Both the position numbers and the translations under genes were made by a program. DNA of 64,000 bases. Source: Mycobacterium senriense. GTDB taxonomy: Bacteria; Actinomycetota; Actinomycetes; Mycobacteriales; Mycobacteriaceae. The notes beneath the pieces are model-generated. The model was not told the DNA's origin and did not search any database. It was given only the letters and a program-made list of their open reading frames with translations. Of this stretch, positions 1 to 9,081 are shown in pieces; within the stretch, counting starts at the first letter, position 1; every line of letters begins with the position of its first letter. The DNA lies in the NCBI RefSeq assembly GCF_019668465.1, contig NZ_AP024828.1, positions 2,418,001 through 2,482,000 on the forward strand, written 5' to 3'.

Positions 1-467
1 CGGCCGAGGGCGCCGAGAACGCGGGCGTATTGGGCACCATGGTTTCGGGCAACGACAACCTGGACTACGCGGTGATCAAGTTCGACCCGGCCAAGGTGAC
101 ACCGGTGGCCAACTACAACGGCTTTGTGATCAACGGCATCGGACCGGACCCGGCCTTCGGCCAGATCGCCTGCAAACAGGGCCGAACCACGGGCAATTCG
201 TGCGGCGTCACCTGGGGACCGGGGCAGGACCCGGGCACGATCGTCATGCAGGTGTGCGGCCAGCCGGGTGACTCCGGGGCGCCGGTCACCGTCAACAACC
301 TGCTGGTCGGCATGATTCACGGCGCATTCAGCGACAACCTGCCGACGTGCATCATCAAGTACATCCCGCTGCACACCCCGGCGGTGGTGGTGTCATTCAA
401 CGCCGCCCTCGCCGACATCAACGCAAAACATCGGCCGGGTGCGGGGTTCAGCCCGCTGCCGGGCTGA
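1..467 (+). CDS. Secreted chymotrypsin-like serine protease, 3' part only
   Basis: The gene enters the window already open; the frame reads without a stop from base 3 to the TGA at 465-467, giving about 154 residues. The segment GQPGDSGAP, around base 262, is the canonical trypsin/chymotrypsin-family motif around the nucleophilic serine, and paired cysteines (ACKQG, NSCGV, VCGQ, PTCII) suggest an extracytoplasmic disulfide-bonded fold. The catalytic His and the signal peptide lie upstream of the window; an Asp candidate is in NLDYAVIKF. Order and content match M. tuberculosis Rv3668c, a probable secreted protease beside acs. It converges on acs with 13 bp between the stops. Substrate is unknown. 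Confidence 0.8.
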   Translation, partial: AEGAENAGVLGTMVSGNDNLDYAVIKFDPAKVTPVANYNGFVINGIGPDPAFGQIACKQGRTTGNSCGVTWGPGQDPGTIVMQVCGQPGDSGAPVTVNNLLVGMIHGAFSDNLPTCIIKYIPLHTPAVVVSFNAALADINAKHRPGAGFSPLPG

Positions 468-480
468 CCGGCGGCAGCGA

Positions 481-2430
481 CTACTTCGCCGCCCTGATCG
501 CGTCGAAGACGCCAGGATCCAGCAGCGTCGACGTGTCACCCAGTTCGCGGTTTTCGGCGATGTCGCGCAGCAGTCGGCGCATGATCTTGCCGCTGCGGGT
601 CTTGGGTAGTTCGGGCACCACGTGCACCTCGCGCGGGCGGGCGATGGGTGAGATCTCCCGGGCCACCTCAACGCGCAACTCGTCGACGATCCCGTCGTGC
701 ACTTGGTAATCCGCGCACAAGACGACGAACGCGCAGATGGCCTGGCCGGTGGTCGAATCGGTAGCCCCGACCACCGCCGCCTCGGCTACCGCGACGTGGC
801 CGACCAGCGCCGACTCCACCTCGGCGGTGGACAGCCGGTGTCCCGAGACGTTCATGACGTCGTCGATGCGGCCCACCACCCAGATGTCACCGTCGCGGTC
901 GTAATAAGCGCTGTCACCGGCGAAATACCAGCCCTGCTCGGCGAACCGGGACCAGTAGGTTTCGACGTATCGCTCGGGATCGCCCCAGATGCCGCGCAGC
1001 ATGGACGGCCACGGCTGGTCCAATACCAGGTAGCCGGTGACGTGCTCGCCCTTGTGGATGCCCGGCACCAGTTGCTCGCCGTGGTCGTCGACGATTTTGG
1101 CCGAGATGCCCGGCAGCGCCCTCATCGCCGAACCCGGTTTGGCCGCAGCGACTCCCGGCAGCGGGGAGATCATCGTGGCGCCCGTCTCGGTCTGCCACCA
1201 GGTGTCGACGACCGGGAGCTTGTCGGCGCCGATCACCTTGCGGTACCACCGCCAGGCCTCTGGGTTGATCGGTTCGCCCACCGAACCCAGCAGCCTCAGG
1301 CTGGACAGGTCGTGTGCGTCCGGGATCTCGCGTCCCCACTTCATGAACGTGCGAATCAGCGTGGGTGCGGTGTAATAGATTGTCACACCGTACTTTTCGA
1401 TGATCTCGAAATGCCGGTGCTGGCTGGGTGAGTCGGGCGTGCCCTCGTAGAGAACCTCGGTGACGCCGTTGGCCAGCGGACCGTACACGCCGTAGGTGTG
1501 TCCGGTGACCCAGCCGATGTCGGCGGTGCACCAGAACACATCGGTTTCGGCCTTGATGTCGAAGACGTAGTAGTGGGTGTAGGCGGCGTGGGTCAGATAG
1601 CCGCCGCTGGTGTGCACGATGCCCTTGGGCTTACCGGTGGTTCCTGAGGTGTACAGCAGGAACAGCGGCTGCTCCGCGTCGAAGGGCTCCGGGGTGTGTT
1701 CGGCGGAGGCGGCGTCGACGACGTCGTGCCACCACAGGTCGCGGTCGTCGTTCCAGGACACCTCAATTCCGGTGCGCCGCACCACAAGAACATGTTCGAC
1801 GGGGCTGTCGGCGCCTTTGACGGCCTCGTCGGCCGCGTCCTTCAGGGGCGCCGGCTTGCCGCGGCGGAACTGGCCGTCGCTGGTGATGAGCAACTTGGCC
1901 TGCGCGTCGGCGATTCGGGCCTGCAACGCCTTGGCAGTGAAGCCGGCGAACACCACGCTGTGCATCAGGCCCAGCCGCGCGCAGGCCAGCATCGCGATCA
2001 CCGCTTCGGGGATCAGCGGCAGATAGATCGCGACCCGGTCGCCGGCGACCAGACCGAGATCGGTCAGCGCGTTGGCGGCTTTGCACACCTCGGCTTGCAG
2101 ATCGGAATAGGTCAAGCTGCGACTCTCGCCGACGGGTTCGCCCTCCCAGTGGATGGCGACCCGATCCCCGTGCCCGGCCTCCACGTGGCGGTCCACGCAG
2201 TTGTAGGCCACGTTGAGCTGGCCGTCGGCGAACCACTTGGCGAATGGTGCCTGCGACCAGTCCAGCACCTCGGTGAACGGCGTCGCCCACGACAGCCGAT
2301 TGGCCTGCTTGGCCCAGAAGGCGAGTCGATCCTGCTCGACTTCGCGGTACAGCTCCTCGCCGGCATTGGCCTGCTCGGCGAATTGCGCCGGCGGCGGGTA
2401 CGACGGACCTGCGGTATTGGTGGCGGTCAC
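481..2430 (-). CDS. acs: Acetyl-CoA synthetase (acetate-CoA ligase, AMP-forming)
   Basis: Cytosolic ANL-superfamily enzyme that activates acetate to acetyl-AMP and then acetyl-CoA, feeding the TCA and glyoxylate pathways. The 649-residue length is normal. Visible motifs are the P-loop YTSGTTGKPKG at about residues 260-270, WWQTETG at 411-417, the hinge/adenylate region GRIDDVMNVSGHR at about 520-532, and the C-terminal SGKIMRR, whose lysine (about 615) is the residue reversibly acetylated and inactivated in this family. The ATG start gives a normal N-terminus. It is transcribed away from the DUF4232 gene across a 137 bp intergenic region that must carry its promoter. Confidence 0.97.
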   Translation of the reverse strand: MTATNTAGPSYPPPAQFAEQANAGEELYREVEQDRLAFWAKQANRLSWATPFTEVLDWSQAPFAKWFADGQLNVAYNCVDRHVEAGHGDRVAIHWEGEPVGESRSLTYSDLQAEVCKAANALTDLGLVAGDRVAIYLPLIPEAVIAMLACARLGLMHSVVFAGFTAKALQARIADAQAKLLITSDGQFRRGKPAPLKDAADEAVKGADSPVEHVLVVRRTGIEVSWNDDRDLWWHDVVDAASAEHTPEPFDAEQPLFLLYTSGTTGKPKGIVHTSGGYLTHAAYTHYYVFDIKAETDVFWCTADIGWVTGHTYGVYGPLANGVTEVLYEGTPDSPSQHRHFEIIEKYGVTIYYTAPTLIRTFMKWGREIPDAHDLSSLRLLGSVGEPINPEAWRWYRKVIGADKLPVVDTWWQTETGATMISPLPGVAAAKPGSAMRALPGISAKIVDDHGEQLVPGIHKGEHVTGYLVLDQPWPSMLRGIWGDPERYVETYWSRFAEQGWYFAGDSAYYDRDGDIWVVGRIDDVMNVSGHRLSTAEVESALVGHVAVAEAAVVGATDSTTGQAICAFVVLCADYQVHDGIVDELRVEVAREISPIARPREVHVVPELPKTRSGKIMRRLLRDIAENRELGDTSTLLDPGVFDAIRAAK

Positions 2431-2567
2431 TGGGTTCTCCTGTGTCGAGACTGCGCCGTTGGAGTGGCCGACTGCGAGCCTAGCCGGGTGAGGTGTAGCT
2501 GTGCGAGGGGTAGCCGCGCGCGCAAATCCGGGGTCAAAGTGTGCCCTGATGCCGGATAATCACCCGT

Positions 2568-3110
2568 GTGCCGGGTCATGGGCGGGGCATCCGCCGACTA
2601 ATCCCCAGCTTTGCCGGGGCCGCAACGATCTTCGCGGCGGCCACCGCGCTGGGGTGGCCCGCATCGGCCATGCCCGCCGACAACGCCGAGGCGCCGACGC
2701 CGTGCTGGTCGGACCAGATCGCCGTCACCGCCTCGCCCGCCGAGGCCGCCGTCGGGCATCGCGCGCTGACCCTGATGTTCAGCCTCGCGGGCGGCGCCGA
2801 CCCGTGCACGCTCACCGGCTACGCCGGGGTGGACTCGGGTGCGGGCGGACCGTTGATTCATGCCCAGCCCACGCTGCGGGGATACATGGGCGGCCTGGCG
2901 GCCGGCGCCAGTGAGCCGCCGACGGTCATCCTGTCGATATCGACCCAGGGGCAGGCCATCGTCGAAGGCACCGCCGTGGACGCCGACGGCAAGCCGTGCC
3001 CCACCTATACCGACCTGATCGTCAATCCGCCGGACACCACCAACGTGGTGACCGTGTCGGCGACCATCGACGCCTGCGCGCTGCAGGTGCACCCGATCAC
3101 CGCGGTCTGA
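2568..3110 (+). CDS. Exported DUF4232 domain protein
   Basis: A 180-residue protein starting at GTG. The N-terminus has basic residues (GHGRGIRRL) followed by a hydrophobic alanine-rich stretch ending around PASAMPAD, consistent with a Sec signal peptide. The mature part (PCWSDQIAVTAS, GADPCTLTGY, VSATIDAC) has the beta-rich layout and paired cysteines of DUF4232 proteins, which are common exported or lipoprotein-like proteins of unknown function in actinobacteria. Its own promoter region lies between it and divergent acs. It converges on the next gene with 5 bp between stops. Function is not known. Confidence 0.75.
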   Translation: MPGHGRGIRRLIPSFAGAATIFAAATALGWPASAMPADNAEAPTPCWSDQIAVTASPAEAAVGHRALTLMFSLAGGADPCTLTGYAGVDSGAGGPLIHAQPTLRGYMGGLAAGASEPPTVILSISTQGQAIVEGTAVDADGKPCPTYTDLIVNPPDTTNVVTVSATIDACALQVHPITAV

Positions 3111-3115
3111 GCGAC

Positions 3116-3913
3116 TCAGTCGGCTCTTACCAGGCAATAGACCCGCGCGGGGACGGGGTAGGCGATGCCCCTGCTGTCGGGCGGGCACTGCGTTTTGTCC
3201 GAGCTGCCGTCGATGCGCTGACTGACTCTCACGTGCAGCGGGCTTGATTCGTTGCAGTCGTCCGGTTTCATGCTCACGGCTTCACCGTCGCGGATCACCT
3301 GGTAGCACTGGTCCTGCCGCAGGTTGATCATGAAGCACAGGGTCGTCGAGCGGTTGCGGGTGCGCTCATAGATCGAGTGCTCGCGTTTGCCGTCAGGGCA
3401 GGTGTCCGAGGCAGTCCCCTTGAACGCGAGTTCGTAGGTGTTCGCCGGGTCGGTGCAGCCGCCGTTCCCGGGCAGATCGTAATGGTTTGCCGCGTAATCG
3501 CTTTCGGTTATGCATTGGCCCACCCTCAGCATGGCATCGGCTCCATGCCCGGACAGGACCCGCACTGCGTTGCCGAGGATGCCCAGGACGAGCAGCACAA
3601 CACCGATGGTGATGAGCGTGGTAGCCGACTTCGGCGTCCGCGGCCGCGGCGGATAGCCGGCCGCGGGACCCGGATAGGCCTGATAGGGCGGAACCGGATA
3701 GCCCGGCGGTGGCGGGTAAAGATAACCGGGGTTGACCGGAAAGCCAGGCGGATACTGCGGCGGCGGGTAGGCGGAAGCCCGTCGACGGCCGCGCGAGCGC
3801 TCCACCAGCCCAATGACCAGGCAAACCAATCCGATTGCGGGCACACCGAGCGAGAACATCAAGCGACCCGCCCCAAACGCGGTTCCCTCCGCGGCGAGCA
3901 ATGTGACGGTCAC
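3116..3913 (-). CDS. Proline-rich membrane protein with LppU-like extracytoplasmic domain
   Basis: A 265-residue protein from a GTG start. A first hydrophobic segment at about residues 18-38 is followed by a Pro/Tyr/Gly-rich linker (PPPQYPPGF, YPPPPGYPVPPYQ) and a second transmembrane helix (TTLITIGVVLLVLGILGNAV). The C-terminal half (LRVGQCITE, NGGCTDPANTYEL, TTLCFMINLRQDQCYQV, PDDCNESSPLHVRV) carries regularly spaced cysteines and resembles the LppU/SCO3897 family of surface proteins. The proline-rich stretch is expected to face the cytoplasm or periplasm between the two helices. It is divergent from dppA with a 74 bp gap. Family assignment is by pattern only; role unknown. Confidence 0.65.
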   Translation of the reverse strand: MTVTLLAAEGTAFGAGRLMFSLGVPAIGLVCLVIGLVERSRGRRRASAYPPPQYPPGFPVNPGYLYPPPPGYPVPPYQAYPGPAAGYPPRPRTPKSATTLITIGVVLLVLGILGNAVRVLSGHGADAMLRVGQCITESDYAANHYDLPGNGGCTDPANTYELAFKGTASDTCPDGKREHSIYERTRNRSTTLCFMINLRQDQCYQVIRDGEAVSMKPDDCNESSPLHVRVSQRIDGSSDKTQCPPDSRGIAYPVPARVYCLVRAD

Positions 3914-3987
3914 GGCTGGATTCTAAATTGGCTAACCCGTACCGGCACTTCACCGTCGCGCGACTTCAGGCCCTAGGGTCGGGTGTC

Positions 3988-5625
3988 ATGCGTCGGATGC
4001 GGACCCCGGTGGCCTTGCTGGCCCCGGTTGCCGCCGCGATGCTGGCGATCGCCGCGCTGGCCGGTTGCGGTGGCGGCGCGCTGAGCCCGGATCTGGTGGT
4101 GGTCAACGGCGGGGAACCGCCGAACCCCCTGATTCCCACCGGCACCAACGACAGCCAGGGTGGCCGGATCCTCGATCGGCTCTTCGCCGGGCTGATGTCG
4201 TATGACGCCGCCGGCAATCCGTCGCCGGAGGTCGCCCAATCGGTCGACACCACCGACAACGTCAACTACCGGATCGTCCTCAAACCCGGCTGGACGTTCA
4301 CCGACGGTTCGCCGGTGACGGCCCATTCCTTCGTCGACGCATGGAACTACGGCGCGCTGAGCACCAACGCCCAACTGCAGCAAAGCTTTTTCAGCCCCAT
4401 CGACGGGTACGACGCTGTCGCAGGGCTGGCCGGCGACGGCAAGCCGACGGCCACCACCATGTCCGGCCTACGGGTGATCAACGACCGGGAGTTCACCGTC
4501 CGGCTGAAAGGTCCCACCATCGACTTCAAACTGCGACTGGGGCACAGCGCGTTCTATCCGTTGCCGCAGGCGGCTTTTCGGGACATGAGCGCCTTCGGAC
4601 AGCACCCGATCGGCGACGGCCCGTACCAACTCGCCGACGGTCCCGACGGGCCCGCGTGGGAGCACAACGTCCGAATCGACCTGCGGCCCAACCCCGATTA
4701 CCGCGGCAACCGTAAGCCACACAACAAGGGGCTGAGGTTCGAGTTCTACTCGAACCTCGACACCGCCTACTCCGACCTGCTGTCCGGCAACCTCGATGTG
4801 CTGGACACGATCCCGTCCAGCGCGTTGACGATCTACCAGCGCGACCTGGGCGGCAACGCCGCCCGCGGGCCCGTCGCCGTCAGCCAGTCCGTCGACACGC
4901 CGCTGCGGCTGCCGCACTTCGGGGGTGAGGAAGGCAGGCTGCGCCGGCTGGCGTTGTCGGCGGCCATCAACCGCCCGCAGATCTGTCAGCAGATTTTCAA
5001 CAACACCCGCAGCCCGGCCCGTGACTTCACCGCCAGCTCGTTGCCCGGATTCGATCCGAACATCCCGGGCAGCGAGGCACTGGACTTCAACCCCGAACGG
5101 GCACAACAGCTCTGGGCCCAGGCCAACGCGATCTCGCCGTGGACCGGGCGCTACGCCATCGCCTACAACGCCGACAGCGGCCATCAGGAGTGGGTGGACG
5201 CGGTGGCCAACAGCATCAAGAACGTGCTGGGCATCGATGCCGTCGGTGCGCCGCAGCCGACCTTCGCCGGGTTTCGCACCCAGATCACCAACCGCACCAT
5301 CGACACCGCGTTCCGGGCCGGCTGGATGGGCGACTACCCGTCGATGATCGAATTCCTCGCCCCGCTGTACGCCACCGGTGCGGGATCCAACGACGTCGGA
5401 TATTCCAGCCCCGAATTCGACGCCGGGCTGGCCGCCGCCGAGGCGGCTGCCGACCTACGGCAGGCCGACGCGCTGGTCAACATCGCGCAGCGAATCTTGT
5501 TGCACGACATGCCCGCCGTGCCGCTGTGGTACTACATCGCCGTGGTCGGATGGTCGCCGGAGGTCAGCGCGGTCAAGGTCACCTGGAACGGGCTGCCCGA
5601 CTACGAGAACATCGTCAAGGCGTGA
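3988..5625 (+). CDS. dppA: Peptide/heme ABC transporter substrate-binding lipoprotein DppA
   Basis: The start at ATG 3988 places a lipoprotein signal peptide (MRRMRTPVALLAPVAAAMLA) with lipobox LAGC and lipidated cysteine 27; the frame could extend 20 codons further upstream but that would spoil the signal. The rest is a family 5 solute-binding protein (GWTFTDGSPVTAHSFVDAWN, RPNPDYRGNRKP), 545 residues, the usual length. The M. tuberculosis homologue (Rv3666c) binds peptides and has been implicated in heme uptake. It is the first gene of dppABCD, and its TGA overlaps an upstream GTG of dppB. It acts outside the membrane, delivering ligand to DppBC. Confidence 0.93.
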   Translation: MRRMRTPVALLAPVAAAMLAIAALAGCGGGALSPDLVVVNGGEPPNPLIPTGTNDSQGGRILDRLFAGLMSYDAAGNPSPEVAQSVDTTDNVNYRIVLKPGWTFTDGSPVTAHSFVDAWNYGALSTNAQLQQSFFSPIDGYDAVAGLAGDGKPTATTMSGLRVINDREFTVRLKGPTIDFKLRLGHSAFYPLPQAAFRDMSAFGQHPIGDGPYQLADGPDGPAWEHNVRIDLRPNPDYRGNRKPHNKGLRFEFYSNLDTAYSDLLSGNLDVLDTIPSSALTIYQRDLGGNAARGPVAVSQSVDTPLRLPHFGGEEGRLRRLALSAAINRPQICQQIFNNTRSPARDFTASSLPGFDPNIPGSEALDFNPERAQQLWAQANAISPWTGRYAIAYNADSGHQEWVDAVANSIKNVLGIDAVGAPQPTFAGFRTQITNRTIDTAFRAGWMGDYPSMIEFLAPLYATGAGSNDVGYSSPEFDAGLAAAEAAADLRQADALVNIAQRILLHDMPAVPLWYYIAVVGWSPEVSAVKVTWNGLPDYENIVKA

Positions 5626-5627
5626 AC

Positions 5628-6554
5628 ATGGGTTGGTACATCGCACGCAGGATCGCCGTCATGGTGCCCGTCTTCCTGGGCGCCACCCTGCTGATCTACG
5701 GCATGGTCTTCCTGTTGCCCGGCGACCCGCTGGCCGCCATCGCAGGCGATCGCCCGCTGACTCCGGCCGTGGCCGCCGCGCTGCGCGCTCGCTATCACCT
5801 CGACGATCCCTTCATCGTGCAGTACCTGCGCTACCTGGGCGGCGTTGCGCACGGCGACCTGGGCCGCGCCTATTCCGGCTTGCCGGTCAGTGCCGTTCTC
5901 GCACATGCGTTTCCGGTCACGCTCCGGCTCGCCTTGATCGCCCTGGTCGTCGAGGCGGTGCTGGGCGTGGGGTTCGGTGTGATTTCCGGGCTGCGCCAGG
6001 GCGGATTCTTCGATGCCACGGTGCTGATCGCCGGACTGATCATCATCGCGATCCCGATCTTCGTGCTGGGCTTCCTGGCCCAATTCCTGTTCGGGGTCAA
6101 GCTGGGCATCGCACCGGTCACCGTCGGCGAACGGGCAACCTTCGGGCGCCTGCTGCTCCCCGGAATCGTCTTGGGCTCAGTCTCATTCGCCTACATCGTC
6201 CGGCTGACCCGATCGGCGGTGGCCGCCAACGCGCACGCCGACTATGTGCGCACCGCCACCGCCAAGGGGCTGTCACGACCACGGGTGGTGACCGTGCACA
6301 TCCTGCGCAACTCGCTGATCCCGGTCGTGACGTTCCTGGGCGCCGACCTGGGCGCGCTGATGGGCGGGGCCATCGTGACCGAAGGCATTTTCAACATTCA
6401 CGGCGTGGGCGGTGTGCTCTATCAGGCCGTCACCCGGCAAGAGGCGCCCACGGTGGTCTCCATCGTGACGGTGCTGGTGCTGATTTATCTGGTCACCAAT
6501 CTGATGGTGGACCTGCTCTACGCGGCGCTGGACCCGAGGATCCGCTATGGCTGA
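5628..6554 (+). CDS. dppB: Peptide ABC transporter permease DppB
   Basis: The reading frame is open far upstream inside dppA, but the conserved N-terminus MGWYIARRIAV begins at ATG 5628 (308 residues, the family length); an in-frame GTG at 5622 overlapping the dppA stop is the alternative. Six hydrophobic segments are visible, with the binding-protein-dependent permease EAA loop (DYVRTATAKGLSRPRVVTVH) near residues 205-225, which contacts the ATPase. It pairs with DppC to form the inner-membrane channel. The stop overlaps the dppC start by 8 bp, so expression is probably coupled. Confidence 0.94.
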   Translation: MGWYIARRIAVMVPVFLGATLLIYGMVFLLPGDPLAAIAGDRPLTPAVAAALRARYHLDDPFIVQYLRYLGGVAHGDLGRAYSGLPVSAVLAHAFPVTLRLALIALVVEAVLGVGFGVISGLRQGGFFDATVLIAGLIIIAIPIFVLGFLAQFLFGVKLGIAPVTVGERATFGRLLLPGIVLGSVSFAYIVRLTRSAVAANAHADYVRTATAKGLSRPRVVTVHILRNSLIPVVTFLGADLGALMGGAIVTEGIFNIHGVGGVLYQAVTRQEAPTVVSIVTVLVLIYLVTNLMVDLLYAALDPRIRYG

Positions 6555-7410
6555 GCACTCTGGCTTCTGGGGTGAAACCTGGCGAAAGCTGCACCGCCGT
6601 CCGAAGTTCGTCGTCGCCGCCGTGCTGATCCTCCTAATCCTGCTCGTCGCACTGTTTCCCGGGTTGTTCACCCACGCCGACCCCGGCTATGCCGATCCGG
6701 GCCAAAGCCTGCGCAGCCCGTCGGCAGCGCACTGGTTCGGCACCGACCTACAGGGCCACGACATCTACGCGCGCACCATCTACGGGGCGCGGGCGTCGGT
6801 GACGGTCGGGTTGGGCGCCACGCTGCTGGTGTTCGTCGTCGGCGGGGTGTTGGGCGCGTTCGCCGGCTTCTACGGGGGTTGGCTCGACGCCGTCATCTCC
6901 CGCGTCACCGACATCTTCTTCGGGCTGCCGCTGCTGCTGGCCGCGATCGTGCTCATGCAGGTGCTGCACCATCGCACGGTGTGGACGGTGATCGCGATCC
7001 TGGCCCTGTTCGGCTGGCCGCAGATAGCCAGGATCGCCCGTGGCGCGGTGCTGGAGGTGCGGGGCAGCGACTATGTGCTCGCGGCTAAAGCGCTGGGAAT
7101 GAGCAGGTTTCAAACGCTGCTCCGGCACGCGCTGCCCAACGCGGTGGGACCGGTGATCGCGATGTCCACAATCGCGCTGGGTGCCTTCATCGTCACCGAG
7201 GCCACGCTGTCCTACCTCGGTGTCGGTCTGCCGACCTCGGTGGTGTCGTGGGGCGGCGACATCAACCTGGCCCAGACGCGGCTGCGGGCCGGATCGCCGA
7301 TCCTGTTCTATCCCGCCGGCGCGCTGGCGATGACCGTGCTCGCGTTCATGATGATGGGCGATGCGCTGCGCGACGCCCTGGATCCGGCCTCGCGGGCCAG
7401 GCGCGCATGA
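6547..7410 (+). CDS. dppC: Peptide ABC transporter permease DppC
   Basis: A 287-residue inner-membrane permease with an N-terminal cytoplasmic segment before the first helix (VVAAVLILLILLVALFPGLF), as is typical of DppC/OppC proteins, and an EAA loop around DYVLAAKALGMSRFQTLLRH. The motif HWFGTDLQGHDIYARTIYGA is characteristic of the family. It starts inside dppB (8 bp overlap). Its stop forms an ATGA overlap at 7407-7410, with an in-frame ATG that reads through the MIRU-like repeat into dppD. Confidence 0.94.
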   Translation: MAEHSGFWGETWRKLHRRPKFVVAAVLILLILLVALFPGLFTHADPGYADPGQSLRSPSAAHWFGTDLQGHDIYARTIYGARASVTVGLGATLLVFVVGGVLGAFAGFYGGWLDAVISRVTDIFFGLPLLLAAIVLMQVLHHRTVWTVIAILALFGWPQIARIARGAVLEVRGSDYVLAAKALGMSRFQTLLRHALPNAVGPVIAMSTIALGAFIVTEATLSYLGVGLPTSVVSWGGDINLAQTRLRAGSPILFYPAGALAMTVLAFMMMGDALRDALDPASRARRA

Positions 7411-7418
7411 GTACCGGG

Positions 7419-7454
7419 GACGATGCAGAGCGCAGCGATGAGGAGGAGCGGCGC
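7419..7454 (+). repeat. MIRU-type interspersed repeat, copy 1 (dppC-dppD junction)
   Basis: A 36-bp segment beginning GACGATGCAGAGCG and ending in an [19 protein letters not shown] tail. It matches the copy at 14686-14721 at 33 of 36 positions and in the same orientation. The core resembles the mycobacterial interspersed repetitive units (MIRUs) described in M. tuberculosis, which lie at operon junctions. It is open in the frame entered from the ATG at 7407 (DDAERSDEEE) and provides a strong Shine-Dalgarno (AGGAGGAG, 7441-7448) nine bases before ATG 7458. Confidence 0.75.
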
Positions 7455-7457
7455 AAA

Positions 7458-9077
7458 ATGACCGTCGGGGAAGCGCCGCTGTTGACCGTCGAGGGCCTTC
7501 AGGTCAGGTTCGGCGACCACGCCCCCGCGGTGGCCGGAGTGGATCTGAGCGTCCTGCGCGGCCAGACCGTCGCCGTGGTCGGCGAGTCGGGATCCGGGAA
7601 ATCCACCACGGCCGCCGCGATCCTCGGGCTGCTCCCCCCGGGGGGTCGAATAACGGGCGGCCGCATCACGTTTGACGGGATCGATATAACCTCGGCTGAT
7701 CGTCGTCTGCTGCGCTCGATCAGGGGGCGTCGCATCGGCTACGTGCCGCAAGACCCGATGACCAACCTCAACCCCGTGTGGAAGGTTGGCTTTCAGATAC
7801 GAGAAGCGTTGCGGGCCAACACTTCTAGTCATCGTACTCGGCAACGCGCGGTGGAGCTGCTCGCCCAGGCCGGTATGCCGGATCCGGCGAAGCAGGCGGG
7901 CAATTACCCGCACCAATTATCGGGCGGGATGTGCCAGCGCGCGCTGATCGCCATCGGGTTGGCAGGTCGTCCGCAGCTGCTGATCGCCGACGAGCCGACG
8001 TCAGCGCTCGACGTCACGGTGCAGCGTCAGGTCCTCGACCATCTGCAGCGGCTCACCGACGAACTGGGCACGGCGCTACTGCTGATCACACACGATCTGG
8101 CGCTGGCCGCCGAACGGGCGGAGCGCGTCGTCGTCGTCCACCGCGGCGTCGTGGTGGAAACCGGTGCCGCCCAAACTATTCTGCGTGAGCCACAACACGA
8201 GTACACCCAGCGGTTGGTGGCCGCGGCTCCGTCGCTGACGCGTGTGAGCCGGCGAACGCCCACCCGAAGCGACGACATCCTGGTCGCCTCGGAGCTCACC
8301 AAGGTCTACCGGGATTCGCACGGCGCACCGTGGCGGCGTGGCGAGTTTCGCGCGGTCGACGCGGTGTCGTTCCGGCTGCAGCGCGCCCGCACCCTCGCCG
8401 TCGTCGGCGAATCAGGCTCGGGAAAGTCGACGGTGGCCCGCATGGCGCTCGGTCTGCTCCAACCCACCTCGGGCACAGTGGTTTTCGACGGGACGCAAAT
8501 CTCCGACGCGGCCGACCGGGACACGATGATGGCGTTTCGCCGGCGCGTGCAACCGGTCTTCCAGAATCCGTACAGCAGCCTGGACCCCATGTACTCGGTG
8601 TTCCGCGCCATCGAGGAACCGCTGCGTATCCACCGGGTGGGCGACCGCAGGCACCGTGCGAACACCGTGCGCGAACTCGTCGACCAGGTGGCGCTGTCGG
8701 CGTCGGTGCTGACCAGGTTGCCCCGCGAGCTCTCGGGCGGCCAACGTCAGCGTGTCGCGATCGCGCGGGCCTTGGCGCTGCGGCCCGAGGTGCTGATCTG
8801 CGACGAGGCGGTGTCGGCGCTCGACGTGCTGGTGCAGGCGCAGATCCTCGACTTGCTGGCCGAGCTGCAGGCCGAACTGGGCCTGGCCTACCTGTTCATC
8901 AGCCACGACCTGGCGGTGATCCGGCAGATCGCGGACGACGTCCTGGTGATGCGGGCGGGCCGCGTCGTGGAGCACGCGCCCACCGAGCGGCTGTTCACCG
9001 ACCCCGGGCACGACTACACCCGGCAGTTGCTGGACGCCATCCCTCATGAGCCGAACTACGACGGGGATAGGTTGTGA
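7458..9077 (+). CDS. dppD: Peptide ABC transporter, fused tandem ATPase DppD
   Basis: Energises DppBC. Two complete ABC domains are fused in one chain: the first has Walker [10 protein letters not shown] at residues 42-50 and signature LSGGMCQR near 154; the second has a second GESGSGKST near 318 and LSGGQRQR near 424, each followed by a D-E Walker B ([10 protein letters not shown] and [10 protein letters not shown]; the second has lost the P-T). I chose ATG 7458 because [13 protein letters not shown] begins the conserved region and a strong Shine-Dalgarno within the MIRU precedes it. The in-frame ATG 7407, overlapping the dppC stop, would add 17 acidic residues from the repeat. Length is 539 residues. 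Confidence 0.93.
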   Translation: MTVGEAPLLTVEGLQVRFGDHAPAVAGVDLSVLRGQTVAVVGESGSGKSTTAAAILGLLPPGGRITGGRITFDGIDITSADRRLLRSIRGRRIGYVPQDPMTNLNPVWKVGFQIREALRANTSSHRTRQRAVELLAQAGMPDPAKQAGNYPHQLSGGMCQRALIAIGLAGRPQLLIADEPTSALDVTVQRQVLDHLQRLTDELGTALLLITHDLALAAERAERVVVVHRGVVVETGAAQTILREPQHEYTQRLVAAAPSLTRVSRRTPTRSDDILVASELTKVYRDSHGAPWRRGEFRAVDAVSFRLQRARTLAVVGESGSGKSTVARMALGLLQPTSGTVVFDGTQISDAADRDTMMAFRRRVQPVFQNPYSSLDPMYSVFRAIEEPLRIHRVGDRRHRANTVRELVDQVALSASVLTRLPRELSGGQRQRVAIARALALRPEVLICDEAVSALDVLVQAQILDLLAELQAELGLAYLFISHDLAVIRQIADDVLVMRAGRVVEHAPTERLFTDPGHDYTRQLLDAIPHEPNYDGDRL

Positions 9078-9081
9078 AGTT

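Noticed and set aside
468..492. GGCGGC/GCCGCC hairpin between the protease and acs stops as a terminator
   Set aside because: Only six base pairs with part lying in the acs coding end and no T-run; not strong enough to list.
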